Assembly: GCA_946186915.1 (NCBI GenBank)
Contig: CAMHOY010000006.1
Location: 53,087-117,086, forward strand
Source: an uncultured Bacteroidales bacterium
GTDB lineage: Bacteria > Bacteroidota > Bacteroidia > Bacteroidales > Paludibacteraceae
Length of the DNA: 64,000 nucleotides
Direction of reading: 5' to 3'
Positions within the stretch are counted from its first letter, which is position 1; each line of letters starts with the position of its first letter. The position numbers and the translations under genes are program-made. This document shows, in pieces, positions 1 to 8,335 of the stretch. The notes under the pieces are model-generated. The model made no database searches, was not told the DNA's origin, and saw only the letters and a list, made by a program, of their open reading frames with translations.

Positions 1-541
1 TGATGACTGCGAGATCATCGAGGTTGTCTGTCGGCAGTTGGATATCTGTAATCTTCACTCCCTCCGGATATGCTTTCGCGAACGCGGCATCCACGCCGGC
101 ATAAGCCTTCTTTACTTTCTCATCTGCATCCACAATCGAGAAATCGTCCATGAAGATGGTGGCCCTCAGACCCTTCATTTGGGTGGTGTCGATCTTCTTC
201 TTTACATTCGGACCTACATAGAGCAGGGTAGACTCTGAATGATCCACCAGACTGTAAATGCCTTCCGCCGTGAAGTCCGGTAAGATAGACACTACTACCG
301 CTTTGTAACTCTCTACCGCGAGAAAGAGCAATCCCCAGTTGGCACAGTTACGACCGCAGAGCGCAATCTTGTCCCCCTCCTTGATACCCAACTTTTGCCA
401 GGTAATATGCAGCTTCTTGATTGCTGCAGCCAACTCGGCATAGGTATATTTGTTCTCACCATCGAGATCTTCCAATGCCAAACAATCCCAGCGACGAGCC
501 ATCGTGTCCTGCAGATATGCAAAATAATGTTTTGTAGCCAT
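1..541 (-). CDS. Long-chain acyl-CoA synthetase (AMP-binding), 5'-partial gene cut by window edge
   Basis: The reading frame starts at an ATG whose complement is at 539-541 and runs off the left edge, giving about 180 N-terminal residues. The protein opens MATKHYFAYLQDTMARRWDC and continues with a conserved acyl/aryl-CoA ligase N-terminal region (YTYAELAAAIKKL, GDKIALCGRNCANWG, VVSILPDFTAEGIYSLVDHS). Enzymes of this family activate fatty acids as acyl-AMP and then acyl-CoA at the membrane. The AMP-binding signature and C-terminal domain lie outside the window, so chain-length preference cannot be judged. The gene has its own promoter, overlapped by a palindrome that is a likely operator for the TetR protein encoded just upstream. 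Confidence 0.85.
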   Translation of the reverse strand, partial: MATKHYFAYLQDTMARRWDCLALEDLDGENKYTYAELAAAIKKLHITWQKLGIKEGDKIALCGRNCANWGLLFLAVESYKAVVVSILPDFTAEGIYSLVDHSESTLLYVGPNVKKKIDTTQMKGLRATIFMDDFSIVDADEKVKKAYAGVDAAFAKAYPEGVKITDIQLPTDNLDDLAVI

Positions 542-571
542 TTTTGTTTTTAATTAAATTTAAATCCGCTG

Positions 572-608
572 CAAAGGTACTGCTTTTGTTTCGAATAATC
601 GTTCGAAA
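572..608 (-). promoter_or_regulatory. Promoter of the acyl-CoA synthetase gene with overlapping palindromic operator
   Basis: Read leftwards, the -7 box is TACCTTTG (complement of 572-579). The position expected for the -33 box (600-603) is poor and lies inside a perfect inverted repeat, TTTCGAA-N6-TTCGAAA, at 589-608. A palindrome on the -33 region next to a TetR gene is the usual arrangement for a repressor site. Assignment to this TetR protein is inference from position. Confidence 0.7.
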
Positions 609-618
609 ATCATATTTT

Positions 619-1212
619 TTATATTACTTTGAGTAATTTATGAAATTCGGAATATGTTTTTTCCAATAATCTAAAGTCCATTTGTGTCTGTCCCAATCCG
701 TTGTCGTAGCTGTCTTTGATATGAGTGAACATCAAGGCAATTTGTTCGCAATCGATGTCCCTGCGGATGAGTCCGGCGCGTTGGTCGTGATAAATAGCCT
801 TGCGCCATAGTTCCAATTCTCTGAGGGCCAGACGTTGTGCCTTGCGATGCAGTGCAGGAAACTTACTATAAGCGGTAAACATCAGATTATTGACGTTACT
901 GGTGTTAATTGATTTGACGTCAAAAGTCATCAGCGCTTCCTCAAGCCCCTGCAAGTAATGTAACATCGTTTGTATCATGCCGTCGATACCCGCATCCTCG
1001 TTCGCCATACTTAGCACACGTTGTTTCGGTTCCAGGAAATAACGCTCCATGCAAGCATAGAAGAGTTCGTCTTGATCCTTATAATAATAATATAAGGTAC
1101 CTCGACCGATGTCGAGCGCGAATTGCAAGTCGGTGATGCTCACGTTGGAAAAACCTTTCAGCGCGTATAGTTCCATCGCCTTGCGAAGTATATATTCCTG
1201 ACGGTTTTTCAA
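619..1212 (-). CDS. TetR/AcrR family transcriptional regulator
   Basis: This 197-residue protein has the TetR layout. Residues about 5-55 form the DNA-binding domain (ILRKAMELYALKGFSNVSIT, then GRGTLYYYYKDQDELFYACM, where the recognition helix is followed by the typical YYYYKDKDEL motif), and the rest is a helical ligand domain. Its start overlaps the stop of the upstream patatin gene by 4 nt, so the two are translationally coupled. The next gene downstream is an acyl-CoA synthetase with a palindrome over its promoter. I infer a repressor of lipid or fatty-acid metabolism responding to an acyl-CoA-like ligand. The ligand cannot be read from the sequence. Confidence 0.88.
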   Translation of the reverse strand: MKNRQEYILRKAMELYALKGFSNVSITDLQFALDIGRGTLYYYYKDQDELFYACMERYFLEPKQRVLSMANEDAGIDGMIQTMLHYLQGLEEALMTFDVKSINTSNVNNLMFTAYSKFPALHRKAQRLALRELELWRKAIYHDQRAGLIRRDIDCEQIALMFTHIKDSYDNGLGQTQMDFRLLEKTYSEFHKLLKVI

Positions 1213-2138
1213 TGTTCCTTTTCGTATTTGTCCAATGCCTCCGACATCAGTTTCTTGCCGTCCGCAATAATCTGCTCCGCTTTGTCAAAGTCGAAGGTGT
1301 TGTATGCATATTGCCGCATGACGGAATGTACGTCCGGTGGGGTGAGTTGAAGCGAGAGTAGGGTGTTTTGCTGGATTTGGATGTCGCTCATTCGGTCAAG
1401 AAGCGAAACGAAACTCACTTTGCGTCCTAAGTCTTTTGAGCGTTGCTCCAGGATACGATCGACTTTTTTACCCAATAGGCGCAACTGTTGCTCCCAGGAT
1501 TTAGGAACAGGAATGCCACTCTTCTTCACTTCCGCTAACTTACCTTCCACATCGATCGGTTCATATACTGCCTCTATCGGCAGGCTGTCTTTTCCGCTGA
1601 TGTCGGCCGCTACGAGGATGTCACCGGGGGTGCGCTCTACCACGTGTAATGGCAACGGATTAAGAATACCGCCGTCTATCAGCAGTTGTTGACCTATCTG
1701 TACGGGTTTGAAGAACAACGGAATGCTAATTGATGCGCGCACTGCCTCAAACAGACTTCCTGTGCGGAATAGCACCTCGTCGGAGTGAATCATATCCGTA
1801 GCTACAAGCGTACAAGGTATGTTCAGACTTTCGATAGGTCGGTCCGGCACTACTTTTTCCAACTCCTTGATGATACGTTCTCCTTTGACAAGGGAGTTTC
1901 CGCTGAGCAGGTTGATATCCATCATGCGAAGTATCAACTGCTTGTCCACACTCAGAAACCACTCTTTGGCCTCTTTCAGTTGTCCTGCAGCATACATGCC
2001 GGCGATAATCGAACCCATTGAGCAACCGGCTATACTTGTGATGGTATAACCCCGTTCCTCAAGTGCCTCAATCGCCCCGATATGCGCTAATCCGCGTGCT
2101 CCGCCGGAACCCAGAACCAGTGCTACGTTCTTTCCCAT
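1209..2138 (-). CDS. Patatin-like phospholipase (RssA-like)
   Basis: The protein has 309 residues. The oxyanion-hole motif GSGGARGLAHIGAIEAL is at residues 11-27, the nucleophile elbow GCSMG (G-x-S-x-G) near residue 40, and the catalytic aspartate in IDGGILNPLP (DGG motif) near residue 155, so the Ser-Asp dyad is complete. The length and the absence of a signal peptide match the cytoplasmic bacterial RssA/YlbK type. It overlaps the TetR gene by 4 nt. With TetR and the acyl-CoA synthetase it suggests release and reactivation of fatty acids from lipids; that pathway link is inference. Confidence 0.88.
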   Translation of the reverse strand: MGKNVALVLGSGGARGLAHIGAIEALEERGYTITSIAGCSMGSIIAGMYAAGQLKEAKEWFLSVDKQLILRMMDINLLSGNSLVKGERIIKELEKVVPDRPIESLNIPCTLVATDMIHSDEVLFRTGSLFEAVRASISIPLFFKPVQIGQQLLIDGGILNPLPLHVVERTPGDILVAADISGKDSLPIEAVYEPIDVEGKLAEVKKSGIPVPKSWEQQLRLLGKKVDRILEQRSKDLGRKVSFVSLLDRMSDIQIQQNTLLSLQLTPPDVHSVMRQYAYNTFDFDKAEQIIADGKKLMSEALDKYEKEH

Positions 2139-2150
2139 GCCTCTAATCCA

Positions 2151-3236
2151 CTAAACTTCCTTAGCCGGAATCAGTTTCTCGCGTATTCTGATGTAAATAA
2201 TCTCACCTTTCTTGGCAAACTCGGTTTTCACGTATCCCATACCGATACCTGTCTTGGTGTTCGGCAGCATGATGCCGGAAGTTACGTTACCGATGGTGTT
2301 GCCGCCTTCGTCGCAGATCTCATAGCCGTTACGAGGAATGGCGCGTTCCAGGCACTCGAAATGCACGAGTTTGCGTTTCACGCCTTCTGCTTTCTGCTTC
2401 TTCAAGAAATCGCGGTCGATGAACTCTTTTGCATCCAGTTTGGTAATCCATCCTAATCCGGCTTCAAGCGGCGAAGTGGTGTCGTCGATGTCATGGCCGT
2501 ACAGGCAATACCATTTCTCCAGACGCAGGCTGTCACGTGCACCCAAACCAATCGGTGCGAGGCCGAAAGGCTTGCCTACTTCGAACAACGCATCCCAGAT
2601 CTGCTTGCCTTTCTCGGCAGGGAAGTACAACTCAAAACCGCCGGCACCGGTGTAGCCTGTATTGCTGAGAATGACGCCAGGAACGCCCGCAAAACTCCAT
2701 TCGCGGAATGCGTAGTAGTCAATTGACTTTAAATCGGCGTCTGTGAGGAGTTGTAAGAGTTCCACTGCTTTCGGACCCTGAACAGCCAATTGACCGTAAC
2801 GCTCGGAGGCGTTCTCAAGGGATACATCGCTGAATTCAGGATGTTCGTTTTTGATTGTATTGACCCATGCCCAGTCCTTGTCGATATTGCCGGCATTGAC
2901 TACCATAAGGTATTTTGTCGTGGAGTATTTATAGATGATCAGGTCATCTACGATGCCCCCTTTGCCGTTCGGCATGCAGGTGTATTGTGCCTTGCCGGCA
3001 GCTATCACCGACAGGTCGTTGGTCGTGATGTATTGCAGAAAATCCAGGGCTTTCTCGCCTTTTACCCAGAACTCGCCCATGTGACTCACGTCGAACACTC
3101 CAACGCCCTCACGAACGATCATGTGCTCTTGGTTGATACCTGTCGGGTACTGGATAGGCATGTTAAAGCCTGCGAATTCTGCCATCTTTGCGCCTAACGC
3201 AATGTGAATGTCTGTAAACGGAGTTGTTTTTAACAT
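2151..3236 (-). CDS. gcvT: Glycine cleavage system T protein (aminomethyltransferase)
   Basis: The protein has 361 residues, the usual length for GcvT. Motifs include [15 protein letters not shown] near the N-terminus, [10 protein letters not shown] with the catalytic aspartate, [13 protein letters not shown] in the middle and [20 protein letters not shown] before the C-terminal domain. It moves the methylene group from the lipoylated H protein to tetrahydrofolate and releases ammonia. No gcvH or gcvP is present here. It lies downstream of pepT on the same strand, separated by a spacer that is almost entirely an 8-bp tandem array. Confidence 0.96.
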   Translation of the reverse strand: MLKTTPFTDIHIALGAKMAEFAGFNMPIQYPTGINQEHMIVREGVGVFDVSHMGEFWVKGEKALDFLQYITTNDLSVIAAGKAQYTCMPNGKGGIVDDLIIYKYSTTKYLMVVNAGNIDKDWAWVNTIKNEHPEFSDVSLENASERYGQLAVQGPKAVELLQLLTDADLKSIDYYAFREWSFAGVPGVILSNTGYTGAGGFELYFPAEKGKQIWDALFEVGKPFGLAPIGLGARDSLRLEKWYCLYGHDIDDTTSPLEAGLGWITKLDAKEFIDRDFLKKQKAEGVKRKLVHFECLERAIPRNGYEICDEGGNTIGNVTSGIMLPNTKTGIGMGYVKTEFAKKGEIIYIRIREKLIPAKEV

Positions 3237-3253
3237 AATATTTATTTTTTTGT

Positions 3254-3301
3254 CGGTATCCCGGTATATCGGTATTCCGGTATATCGGTATTCCGGTATT
3301 C
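3254..3301. repeat. Six-copy 8-bp tandem array between pepT and gcvT
   Basis: Six consecutive 8-bp units fill the spacer: CGGTATCC, CGGTATAT, CGGTATTC, CGGTATAT, CGGTATTC, CGGTATTC. The first five bases are constant. No gene function is visible in it. Confidence 0.9.
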
Positions 3302-3306
3302 CGAAT

Positions 3307-4485
3307 TTATTTAACTCTTTTAACTATCTCAAGAATGACATCTTTGGCAGCCTCAAGAGACTTGATTGGCAGATACTCATAGCGGCTGTGGAAGTTCTCG
3401 CCTCCGGCGAAGATATTCGGGCAGGGTAGGCCTTCGAATGACAGCCGTGCGCCGTCTGTGCCGCCGCGAATAGGCTTGACGTTTGGCGTCACGCCTACTG
3501 CAGTCATGGCTTCTTTGGCGAGGTCGATGATATACATCACGGGTTCGATCTTCTCGCGCATATTATAATATTGATCACGAATGTCGATCTCCACGGTACC
3601 TTCTCCGAACTCACGGTTGACCTTGCGCACGAGGTGTTCCAATTCGCGTTTGCGGCTTTCGAATCGCGCACGGTCATGGTCGCGGATGATATAACTGAGC
3701 GTCGTCTCTTCCACCGTGCCGTTCATTCCGACCAGGTGATAGAATCCCTCGTAGCCTTGCGTATGTTCCGGTGTCTCCCAACGCGGCAGCATGACTGCCA
3801 ACTGGTAGGCGATGCGCATTGAGTTGACCATCTTGTGATAGCCGTAACCCGGGTGAACATTCAGACCGTGAACTTTGATCTTGCATGCCGCGGCATTGAA
3901 GTTCTCAAACTCCAACTCGCCGATGGCACCGCCGTCCATCGTATAGGCGAAGTCCGCGCCGAAAGCCTTCACGTCGAAATGGTCGGCTCCTTGACCGATC
4001 TCTTCATCCGGTGTGAAACCGATACGAACCTTGCCGTGCTTGATTTCTGGGTGCTGTATCAGGTACTCCATTGCTGTCACAATCTCTGCAATGCCGGCTT
4101 TGTCGTCAGCGCCGAGCAGGGTAGTGGTGTCCGTCACGATGACGTCCTGACCTGCGTAGCGCGCATCGATATAGTCGCGCTCCTCGGCCTTGACTATCGA
4201 GGCCTTCACATGTTTGCCGCTCGCATCAGGAGACGTGTCCATGTGGGCGATAAAACCGAGGACAGGCATCTGACTGCTGACTTCTGACGGCTGATTGCTT
4301 TCCAGCGTTGCCATGATATACCCATTGGAATCGAGGGAAACGTTGGTCAAACCGATTCCCTTCAGTTCATCGGCTAAGTACCGCGCGAACTCCATCTGTC
4401 CGGGCGTGGAAGGCGTCATGCCGGTGTTTTCATCGCTCGTCGTGCAGAAAGAGACGTACTTCAAAAATCGTTCTACTATATCCAT
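3307..4485 (-). CDS. pepT: Peptidase T (tripeptide aminopeptidase)
   Basis: The 392-residue protein is a typical M20B peptidase T. Zinc and catalytic motifs are visible: [11 protein letters not shown] (His ligand and catalytic Asp), LGADDKAG (bridging Asp), [14 protein letters not shown] (general-base Glu pair), and a C-terminal [20 protein letters not shown] segment. It releases the N-terminal residue of tripeptides in the cytoplasm. The loop before the HMD motif contains [14 protein letters not shown], encoded by a 7-bp tandem array at 4270-4297. Catalytic residues are intact, so the array sits in a tolerant loop. Confidence 0.95.
   Translation of the reverse strand: MDIVERFLKYVSFCTTSDENTGMTPSTPGQMEFARYLADELKGIGLTNVSLDSNGYIMATLESNQPSEVSSQMPVLGFIAHMDTSPDASGKHVKASIVKAEERDYIDARYAGQDVIVTDTTTLLGADDKAGIAEIVTAMEYLIQHPEIKHGKVRIGFTPDEEIGQGADHFDVKAFGADFAYTMDGGAIGELEFENFNAAACKIKVHGLNVHPGYGYHKMVNSMRIAYQLAVMLPRWETPEHTQGYEGFYHLVGMNGTVEETTLSYIIRDHDRARFESRKRELEHLVRKVNREFGEGTVEIDIRDQYYNMREKIEPVMYIIDLAKEAMTAVGVTPNVKPIRGGTDGARLSFEGLPCPNIFAGGENFHSRYEYLPIKSLEAAKDVILEIVKRVK
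4270..4297. repeat. Four-copy 7-bp array inside pepT
   Basis: On the plus strand the units are CTGACTG, CTGACTT, CTGACGG and CTGATTG. Similar CTGA-headed 7-mers occur in the dehydrogenase gene (5641-5668) and in uvrA (21041-21061), and the complementary CAG-headed form occurs in cinA (32492-32526). Confidence 0.85.
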
Positions 4486-4530
4486 AGCTGCGATAACTCA
4501 CTTCCATTTACGGAAGGTTATGGGTTAGGC

Positions 4531-5058
4531 TTATTTACCAAACAAAGAGAGGAGTGAACCGATGGATGTAGCGTACTGGGCTGCGGTGTTGGCATACGAA
4601 GCAGCGGAGCTGGCACCTTCCTGCACTTTCGTTGTCGCGTTTTGTACGGTCTCGTTACTCTTGACCATCTCTACGAGACTGTTCGTTACAGTCTCCACGT
4701 TGTTCTGAGTTACCAGCCCCAGCGACGAAGCGATCATTCCTTTGCCGAACTCCTTCAGATACGTCTTGTCTTTGTAGTTCTCTTTCAGACCCTCGCAGTT
4801 TGCAACGAGTGTGACGGTGTTCAGGATGTTTTGCATGTTTTTGTAGTCGTACTTGCCGTCCGCTTTGTACTGCGCATACAATGCCTGTATGGCATTTCCT
4901 GCTCCTTGACCGGCACTGCTGGCTGCGTTACCGCTCTGAACCGTCTGCTGACTACTCGTAGTGCTTGCTTGATTACTAGTTGTGTTACTTGTGCTGTTTT
5001 GCATGAAACCGCAACCTGCCATCATGATAGCGGTTGCAAAAAGAATGATTTTTTTCAT
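4531..5058 (-). CDS. Small predicted lipoprotein of unknown function
   Basis: The protein has 175 residues. It begins with a lipoprotein signal peptide (MKKIILFATAIMMAGCGF, with the cysteine at residue 16), followed by a Ser/Thr/Asn/Gln-rich linker to about residue 50 and a globular part with NVETVTNSLVEMVKSNETVQ and a small-residue-rich C-terminus. It would be anchored in the periplasm or on the outer membrane. The start overlaps the stop of the dehydrogenase gene by 4 nt, so the two are coupled. I do not recognise the family, and the genetic coupling does not suggest an obvious shared role. Confidence 0.72.
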   Translation of the reverse strand: MKKIILFATAIMMAGCGFMQNSTSNTTSNQASTTSSQQTVQSGNAASSAGQGAGNAIQALYAQYKADGKYDYKNMQNILNTVTLVANCEGLKENYKDKTYLKEFGKGMIASSLGLVTQNNVETVTNSLVEMVKSNETVQNATTKVQEGASSAASYANTAAQYATSIGSLLSLFGK

Positions 5059-6035
5059 AAGACTATATTCATTTTGTTTGTGTCATTTTCTATAAAAGCA
5101 ATAATGTTGTCTGTCACGTTCTCACACATGTCGATGCGGCCTTCCCACGTGCCTGTTCCGGTGTGAGGTGATAGCACGACGTTCGGCAAGGTCATCAGTT
5201 CTCGGCTGATCTGGGGCTCGTGTTCATATACATCAAGTGCCGCGCCGGCGATGATGCCGCTCTTGAGCGCTTCTAGCAATGCAGCCTCATCCACGTGCGC
5301 GCCCCGCGCTGTATTGATAAGGTATGCTGTCCGTTTCATCATTCCTAACTCCGGCTTTCCGATGATATGATGCACTTCCGGCGTGTAGGGTAGGTTCAGA
5401 CTCAGGTAATCGCTATCCTGCAGCAAGGTTTGAAAATCCACGTATTGAGCGCGAACATCCTCTAATCCCCTAATCCTCTCATCCTCTAAACGGTGACGAT
5501 TATGATAGATAATTTTCATGCCGCTGGCTATCGCTCTGCGGGCAAGCGCCTGACCGATACGACCCATTCCCAGGATACCTAAGGTCTTCCCGTACAGCGA
5601 GTGACTCAAATTCTTCATCACACCGAATCCTTCAAATTGGCTGACGGATGAAAGCTGACTTCTGACTGCTCTATCGAACTCGCTCACTCGCCTTGCGATA
5701 TCAATCATCAGCGCAAAGGCCAGTTCTGCCGTAGGCTCAATCACCGGTTGCGGAGTGTTCGTCACACGGATACCGCGTTCGCGGCAAGCATCCAAGTCTA
5801 TATTGTTGAACCCGGCTCCGAAATTGGCAATCAAGCGCAAGTTCGGCATCGACTCGATCAACTCCCGGGGCACTTTGTAGTCGAACGTGCTAACCAATAC
5901 TTCTGCCTCCGTCCACTCGGCATCGTTAGTAGATAAATCGCAAATGACCAAGGGTAAATGACAAAAGCCTCGTTCTACGAGGCGCTTAAATCCTTCTTCC
6001 GGTAATATGGTTGTGAATGCGATTTTCAATGCCAT
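5055..6035 (-). CDS. D-isomer specific 2-hydroxyacid dehydrogenase
   Basis: The protein has 326 residues. The NAD-binding Rossmann motif is GKTLGILGMGRIGQALARRA. The catalytic residues are in the expected places: Arg in LINTARGAHVDEAAL, Glu in AALDVYEHEPQIS, and His in VLSPHTGTGTWEGR. This family reduces 2-keto acids (glyoxylate, hydroxypyruvate, pyruvate or phenylpyruvate); the substrate cannot be fixed from sequence. Two loops are encoded by short tandem arrays: RLEDERIRGLEDV (8-bp units around 5460-5491) and QLSSVSQFEG (7-bp units at 5641-5668). Its promoter is at 6082-6113 on the minus strand. Confidence 0.9.
   Translation of the reverse strand: MALKIAFTTILPEEGFKRLVERGFCHLPLVICDLSTNDAEWTEAEVLVSTFDYKVPRELIESMPNLRLIANFGAGFNNIDLDACRERGIRVTNTPQPVIEPTAELAFALMIDIARRVSEFDRAVRSQLSSVSQFEGFGVMKNLSHSLYGKTLGILGMGRIGQALARRAIASGMKIIYHNRHRLEDERIRGLEDVRAQYVDFQTLLQDSDYLSLNLPYTPEVHHIIGKPELGMMKRTAYLINTARGAHVDEAALLEALKSGIIAGAALDVYEHEPQISRELMTLPNVVLSPHTGTGTWEGRIDMCENVTDNIIAFIENDTNKMNIVL
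5641..5668. repeat. 7-bp array inside the dehydrogenase gene
   Basis: Units on the plus strand are CTGACGG, ATGAAAG (degenerate), CTGACTT and CTGACTG. It encodes a loop just before the Rossmann fold. Its units match the array in pepT. Confidence 0.75.
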
Positions 6036-6081
6036 AAATTCACGATTAACACTTTTCCCGTTTCACACACTTTTGCGGCTG

Positions 6082-6113
6082 CAAAGATACAAAATAAATT
6101 TGACATGTGCAAG
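6082..6113 (-). promoter_or_regulatory. Promoter of the 2-hydroxyacid dehydrogenase gene
   Basis: Reading leftwards: -33 box CTTG (complement of 6110-6113), a 20-nt spacer that begins CACATGTCA, then -7 box TATCTTTG (complement of 6082-6089) followed by CAGCC. This is the Bacteroidetes housekeeping type. Confidence 0.85.
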
Positions 6114-6280
6114 CGCGCGCGCTTTTTTCTTTATTTTGTCGCATTTTTTACCAAATTTTCGTACATGTTCGTTTATCTTTTATCACACCTATACTCAGAC
6201 AAAGGAATGCGGTAAAAAAGATTTATTTTGAAGACGTAAACGACTAAAATGCACTTTTTTTGAAAAAAAAGTACGATTTT

Positions 6281-6312
6281 TTTGGTCATGTCAAAAAAAA
6301 GTAGTAATTTTG
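6281..6312 (+). promoter_or_regulatory. Promoter of the rplM-rpsI operon
   Basis: The -33 box TTTG is at 6281-6284, then 20 nt beginning GTCATGTCAAAAAAAA, then the -7 box TAATTTTG at 6305-6312 followed by CAGCC. The whole 6036-6455 interval is non-coding and holds only this promoter, the divergent dehydrogenase promoter and the rplM leader. Confidence 0.88.
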
Positions 6313-6455
6313 CAGCCGTTTTGCGTGTGTAGTGCACGCGAACGCGTAAAAACAAATTATTAATCGTAAGATTGGGCGGTGGATAACGTAGGGAATTGCC
6401 TGTAAAACGGAAGTCGTAAAGGAAGTCCGTCGGTCTTACAAAAAACAACAAATTA
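6313..6455 (+). ncRNA. Structured 5' leader of rplM, candidate L13 autoregulatory leader
   Basis: About 135-140 nt separate the predicted transcription start from the rplM ATG. The leader can form a hairpin GCGTG-N7-CACGC near its 5' end and another with ACGGA/TCCGT arms around 6408-6435. L13-binding autoregulatory leaders have been described for Bacteroidia, and position and size fit. I cannot compare it with that model here, so this is an inference from context. Confidence 0.5.
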
Positions 6456-6911
6456 ATGGAATACAATTCTTACAAGACAGTGTCTGTCAACAAAGCTACC
6501 GCTAAGAAAGAGTGGGTAGTTGTGGACGCTGAGGGTCAGATTCTTGGCCGTATGTGCTCCAAAGTAGCAAAACTGCTGCGTGGTAAGTACAAACCGTCCT
6601 TCACTCCGAACGTGGATTGTGGAGACAACGTAATCATCGTCAATGCTGACAAAGTGCAGTTGACGGGTAACAAATGGAACGATCGCGTTTATGTACGCTA
6701 CACCGGTTTCCCGGGCGGTCAGCGTGAGTTCACTCCGGCTGATTTAATGGCCAAAGGTGCAGAGAAACTCGTTCGCAAAGTAGTAAAAGGTATGCTTCCG
6801 AAGAACCGCCTCGGTGCTCGTCAGATCACGAACCTCTATATCTTCGAGGGTCCGGAGCACAACATGCAGGCTCAGCAACCGAAACAAATTGATATTAACA
6901 CCCTCAAATAA
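6456..6911 (+). CDS. rplM: 50S ribosomal protein L13
   Basis: The 151-residue protein is clearly L13: EWVVVDAEGQILGRMCSKVA, LRGKYKPSFTPNVDCGD, NKWNDRVYVRYTGFPGGQRE and VKGMLPKNRLGARQITNLYI are all typical. L13 is an early-assembly protein of the large subunit. It is followed 9 nt later by rpsI, the usual pairing. A long structured leader suggests autogenous control. Confidence 0.98.
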   Translation: MEYNSYKTVSVNKATAKKEWVVVDAEGQILGRMCSKVAKLLRGKYKPSFTPNVDCGDNVIIVNADKVQLTGNKWNDRVYVRYTGFPGGQREFTPADLMAKGAEKLVRKVVKGMLPKNRLGARQITNLYIFEGPEHNMQAQQPKQIDINTLK

Positions 6912-6920
6912 TAGAAGTAC

Positions 6921-7307
6921 ATGGAAACAGTTAATGCATTAGGACGTCGTAAAGAGGCAGTAGCCCGCGTTTATGTAAATGAAGGTGCCGGCAAGATTGA
7001 GATCAACGGCCGCGACATCGAGAAATATTTTCCGTCTTCTATTCTGCGCTATATCGTTCTCCAGCCGCTGAACAAGCTTGGCGTTGCTGAGAAATACGAT
7101 ATCAAGGTTACCCTTGATGGTGGTGGTTTCAAAGGTCAGGCAGAGGCTCTGCGTTTGGCTATTGCCCGCGCATTGGTGAAGATCAATCCGGAAGACAAAG
7201 CTGCTCTGAAAGCAGAAGGCTTCATGACTCGTGACGCTCGTGAGGTTGAGCGCAAGAAACCGGGTCAGCCGAAGGCACGTAAGCACTTCCAGTTCAGTAA
7301 ACGTTAA
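6921..7307 (+). CDS. rpsI: 30S ribosomal protein S9
   Basis: The protein has 128 residues, the normal length. It begins METVNALGRRKEAVARVYVN and ends with the basic tail KKPGQPKARKHFQFSKR, whose terminal SKR reaches the P-site tRNA in known ribosomes. It is co-transcribed with rplM. Confidence 0.98.
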   Translation: METVNALGRRKEAVARVYVNEGAGKIEINGRDIEKYFPSSILRYIVLQPLNKLGVAEKYDIKVTLDGGGFKGQAEALRLAIARALVKINPEDKAALKAEGFMTRDAREVERKKPGQPKARKHFQFSKR

Positions 7308-7314
7308 TCGTACA

Positions 7315-7365
7315 ACTCCAAATCGTGTGGACTCCTTCGGGATTACCACACGATTGTTTTGGAGT
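7315..7365 (+). ncRNA. Strong hairpin in the rpsI-rpsB spacer, candidate S2 leader structure
   Basis: An outer stem of 8 bp (7315-7322 with 7358-7365) and an inner stem of 8 bp (TCGTGTGG at 7323-7330 with CCACACGA at 7346-7353) are separated by a four-base bulge and closed by a 15-nt loop. No T-run follows, so it does not look like a terminator. It lies in the leader of rpsB-tsf, where autogenous control by S2 is common in bacteria. Function is inferred. Confidence 0.6.
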
Positions 7366-7428
7366 CCCAAACGCACATGCGTGCGCGTGTATTTAATAAT
7401 GTATTATGCGCGTAAACGGAACACCAAA

Positions 7429-7440
7429 ATGTAAGGAGGA
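7429..7440 (+). promoter_or_regulatory. ATG-TAA start-stop followed by strong Shine-Dalgarno-like AAGGAGGA, 35 nt before rpsB
   Basis: ATGTAA at 7429-7434 overlaps AAGGAGGA at 7433-7440. The rpsB ATG is at 7476, too far for a normal ribosome binding site, and Bacteroidetes rarely use such sites. It may be part of the leader's regulation rather than a working binding site. Confidence 0.5.
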
Positions 7441-7475
7441 TTTTTATAAACAAATTAAATTACATTAAAACTCAA

Positions 7476-8333
7476 ATGAGAACAAATTTTGATCAATTGC
7501 TCGAGGCTGGCGCACATTTCGGTCACCTCAAACGCAAATGGAATCCTGCCATGGCTCCGTACATCTACATGGAGCGTAATGGTATTCACATCATCGACCT
7601 GAACAAGACTGTTGTTAAGATTGAAGAGGCTGCAGAGGCTCTCAAGAATCTCGCTCGCAGCGGTCGCAAGGTGCTCTTCGTTGGCACGAAGAAGCAGGCT
7701 CAGGAAGTAGTAGCTGCTCATGCTCAGGAAGTAGGCATGCCGTACATCACCGAGCGTTGGGCTGGTGGTATGCTCACCAACTTCCCGACCATCCGCAAGG
7801 CTGTGAAGAAAATGAGTCAGATTGACAAGATGACTACCGATGGTACGCTGGATAATGTGTCGAAACGTGAGAAACTGCAGATTGCACGTCAGCGTGAGAA
7901 ACTTGAGAAAAACCTCGGTTCTATCGCCGACATGACCCGTCTGCCGAGCGCTATCTTCGTAGTAGATGTTATCAAAGAGAAAATCGCTGTAGCAGAGGCT
8001 AACCGTCTGGGTATCCCTGTATTCGGTATCGTAGATACGAACTCCAACCCCAATGACATCGATTTCGTAATTCCTGCTAACGACGATGCAACGAAGGCTA
8101 TCGACGTCATCCTTGGCGCTGTATGCGAGGCTATCAAAGAGGGTCTCGAGGAGCGTAAGGTAGAAAAAGCAGACGAAGGTGCTGCTGCAGAGGAGCAGGC
8201 TACCAGCGAGGCACCCGCACCCAAAGAGCGTCGTCAACGTATCCGCAAAGCTGCTCCCAAAGCAGAGGCTGAGAAAGTAGCAGAAGCAAAGGAAGCTAAA
8301 GCAGAAGAACCCAAAGCAGAAGAGGAGGCATAA
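7476..8333 (+). CDS. rpsB: 30S ribosomal protein S2
   Basis: The protein has 285 residues. The conserved core runs to about residue 235 (LLEAGAHFGHLKRKWNPAMA, FVGTKKQAQEVV, ERWAGGMLTNFPTI, FGIVDTNSNPNDIDFVIPAN). After that comes a low-complexity tail of Ala, Glu and Lys (EEQATSEAPAPKERRQRIRK and beyond) that makes it longer than most S2 proteins. S2 joins the small subunit late and contacts S1. It is followed by tsf after 2 nt, the universal pairing. Confidence 0.98.
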   Translation: MRTNFDQLLEAGAHFGHLKRKWNPAMAPYIYMERNGIHIIDLNKTVVKIEEAAEALKNLARSGRKVLFVGTKKQAQEVVAAHAQEVGMPYITERWAGGMLTNFPTIRKAVKKMSQIDKMTTDGTLDNVSKREKLQIARQREKLEKNLGSIADMTRLPSAIFVVDVIKEKIAVAEANRLGIPVFGIVDTNSNPNDIDFVIPANDDATKAIDVILGAVCEAIKEGLEERKVEKADEGAAAEEQATSEAPAPKERRQRIRKAAPKAEAEKVAEAKEAKAEEPKAEEEA

Positions 8334-8335
8334 TT

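Noticed and set aside
7231..7434. 67-codon ORF covering the rpsI end and the rpsB leader
   Set aside because: It is out of frame with rpsI and ends in the leader; a shadow frame.
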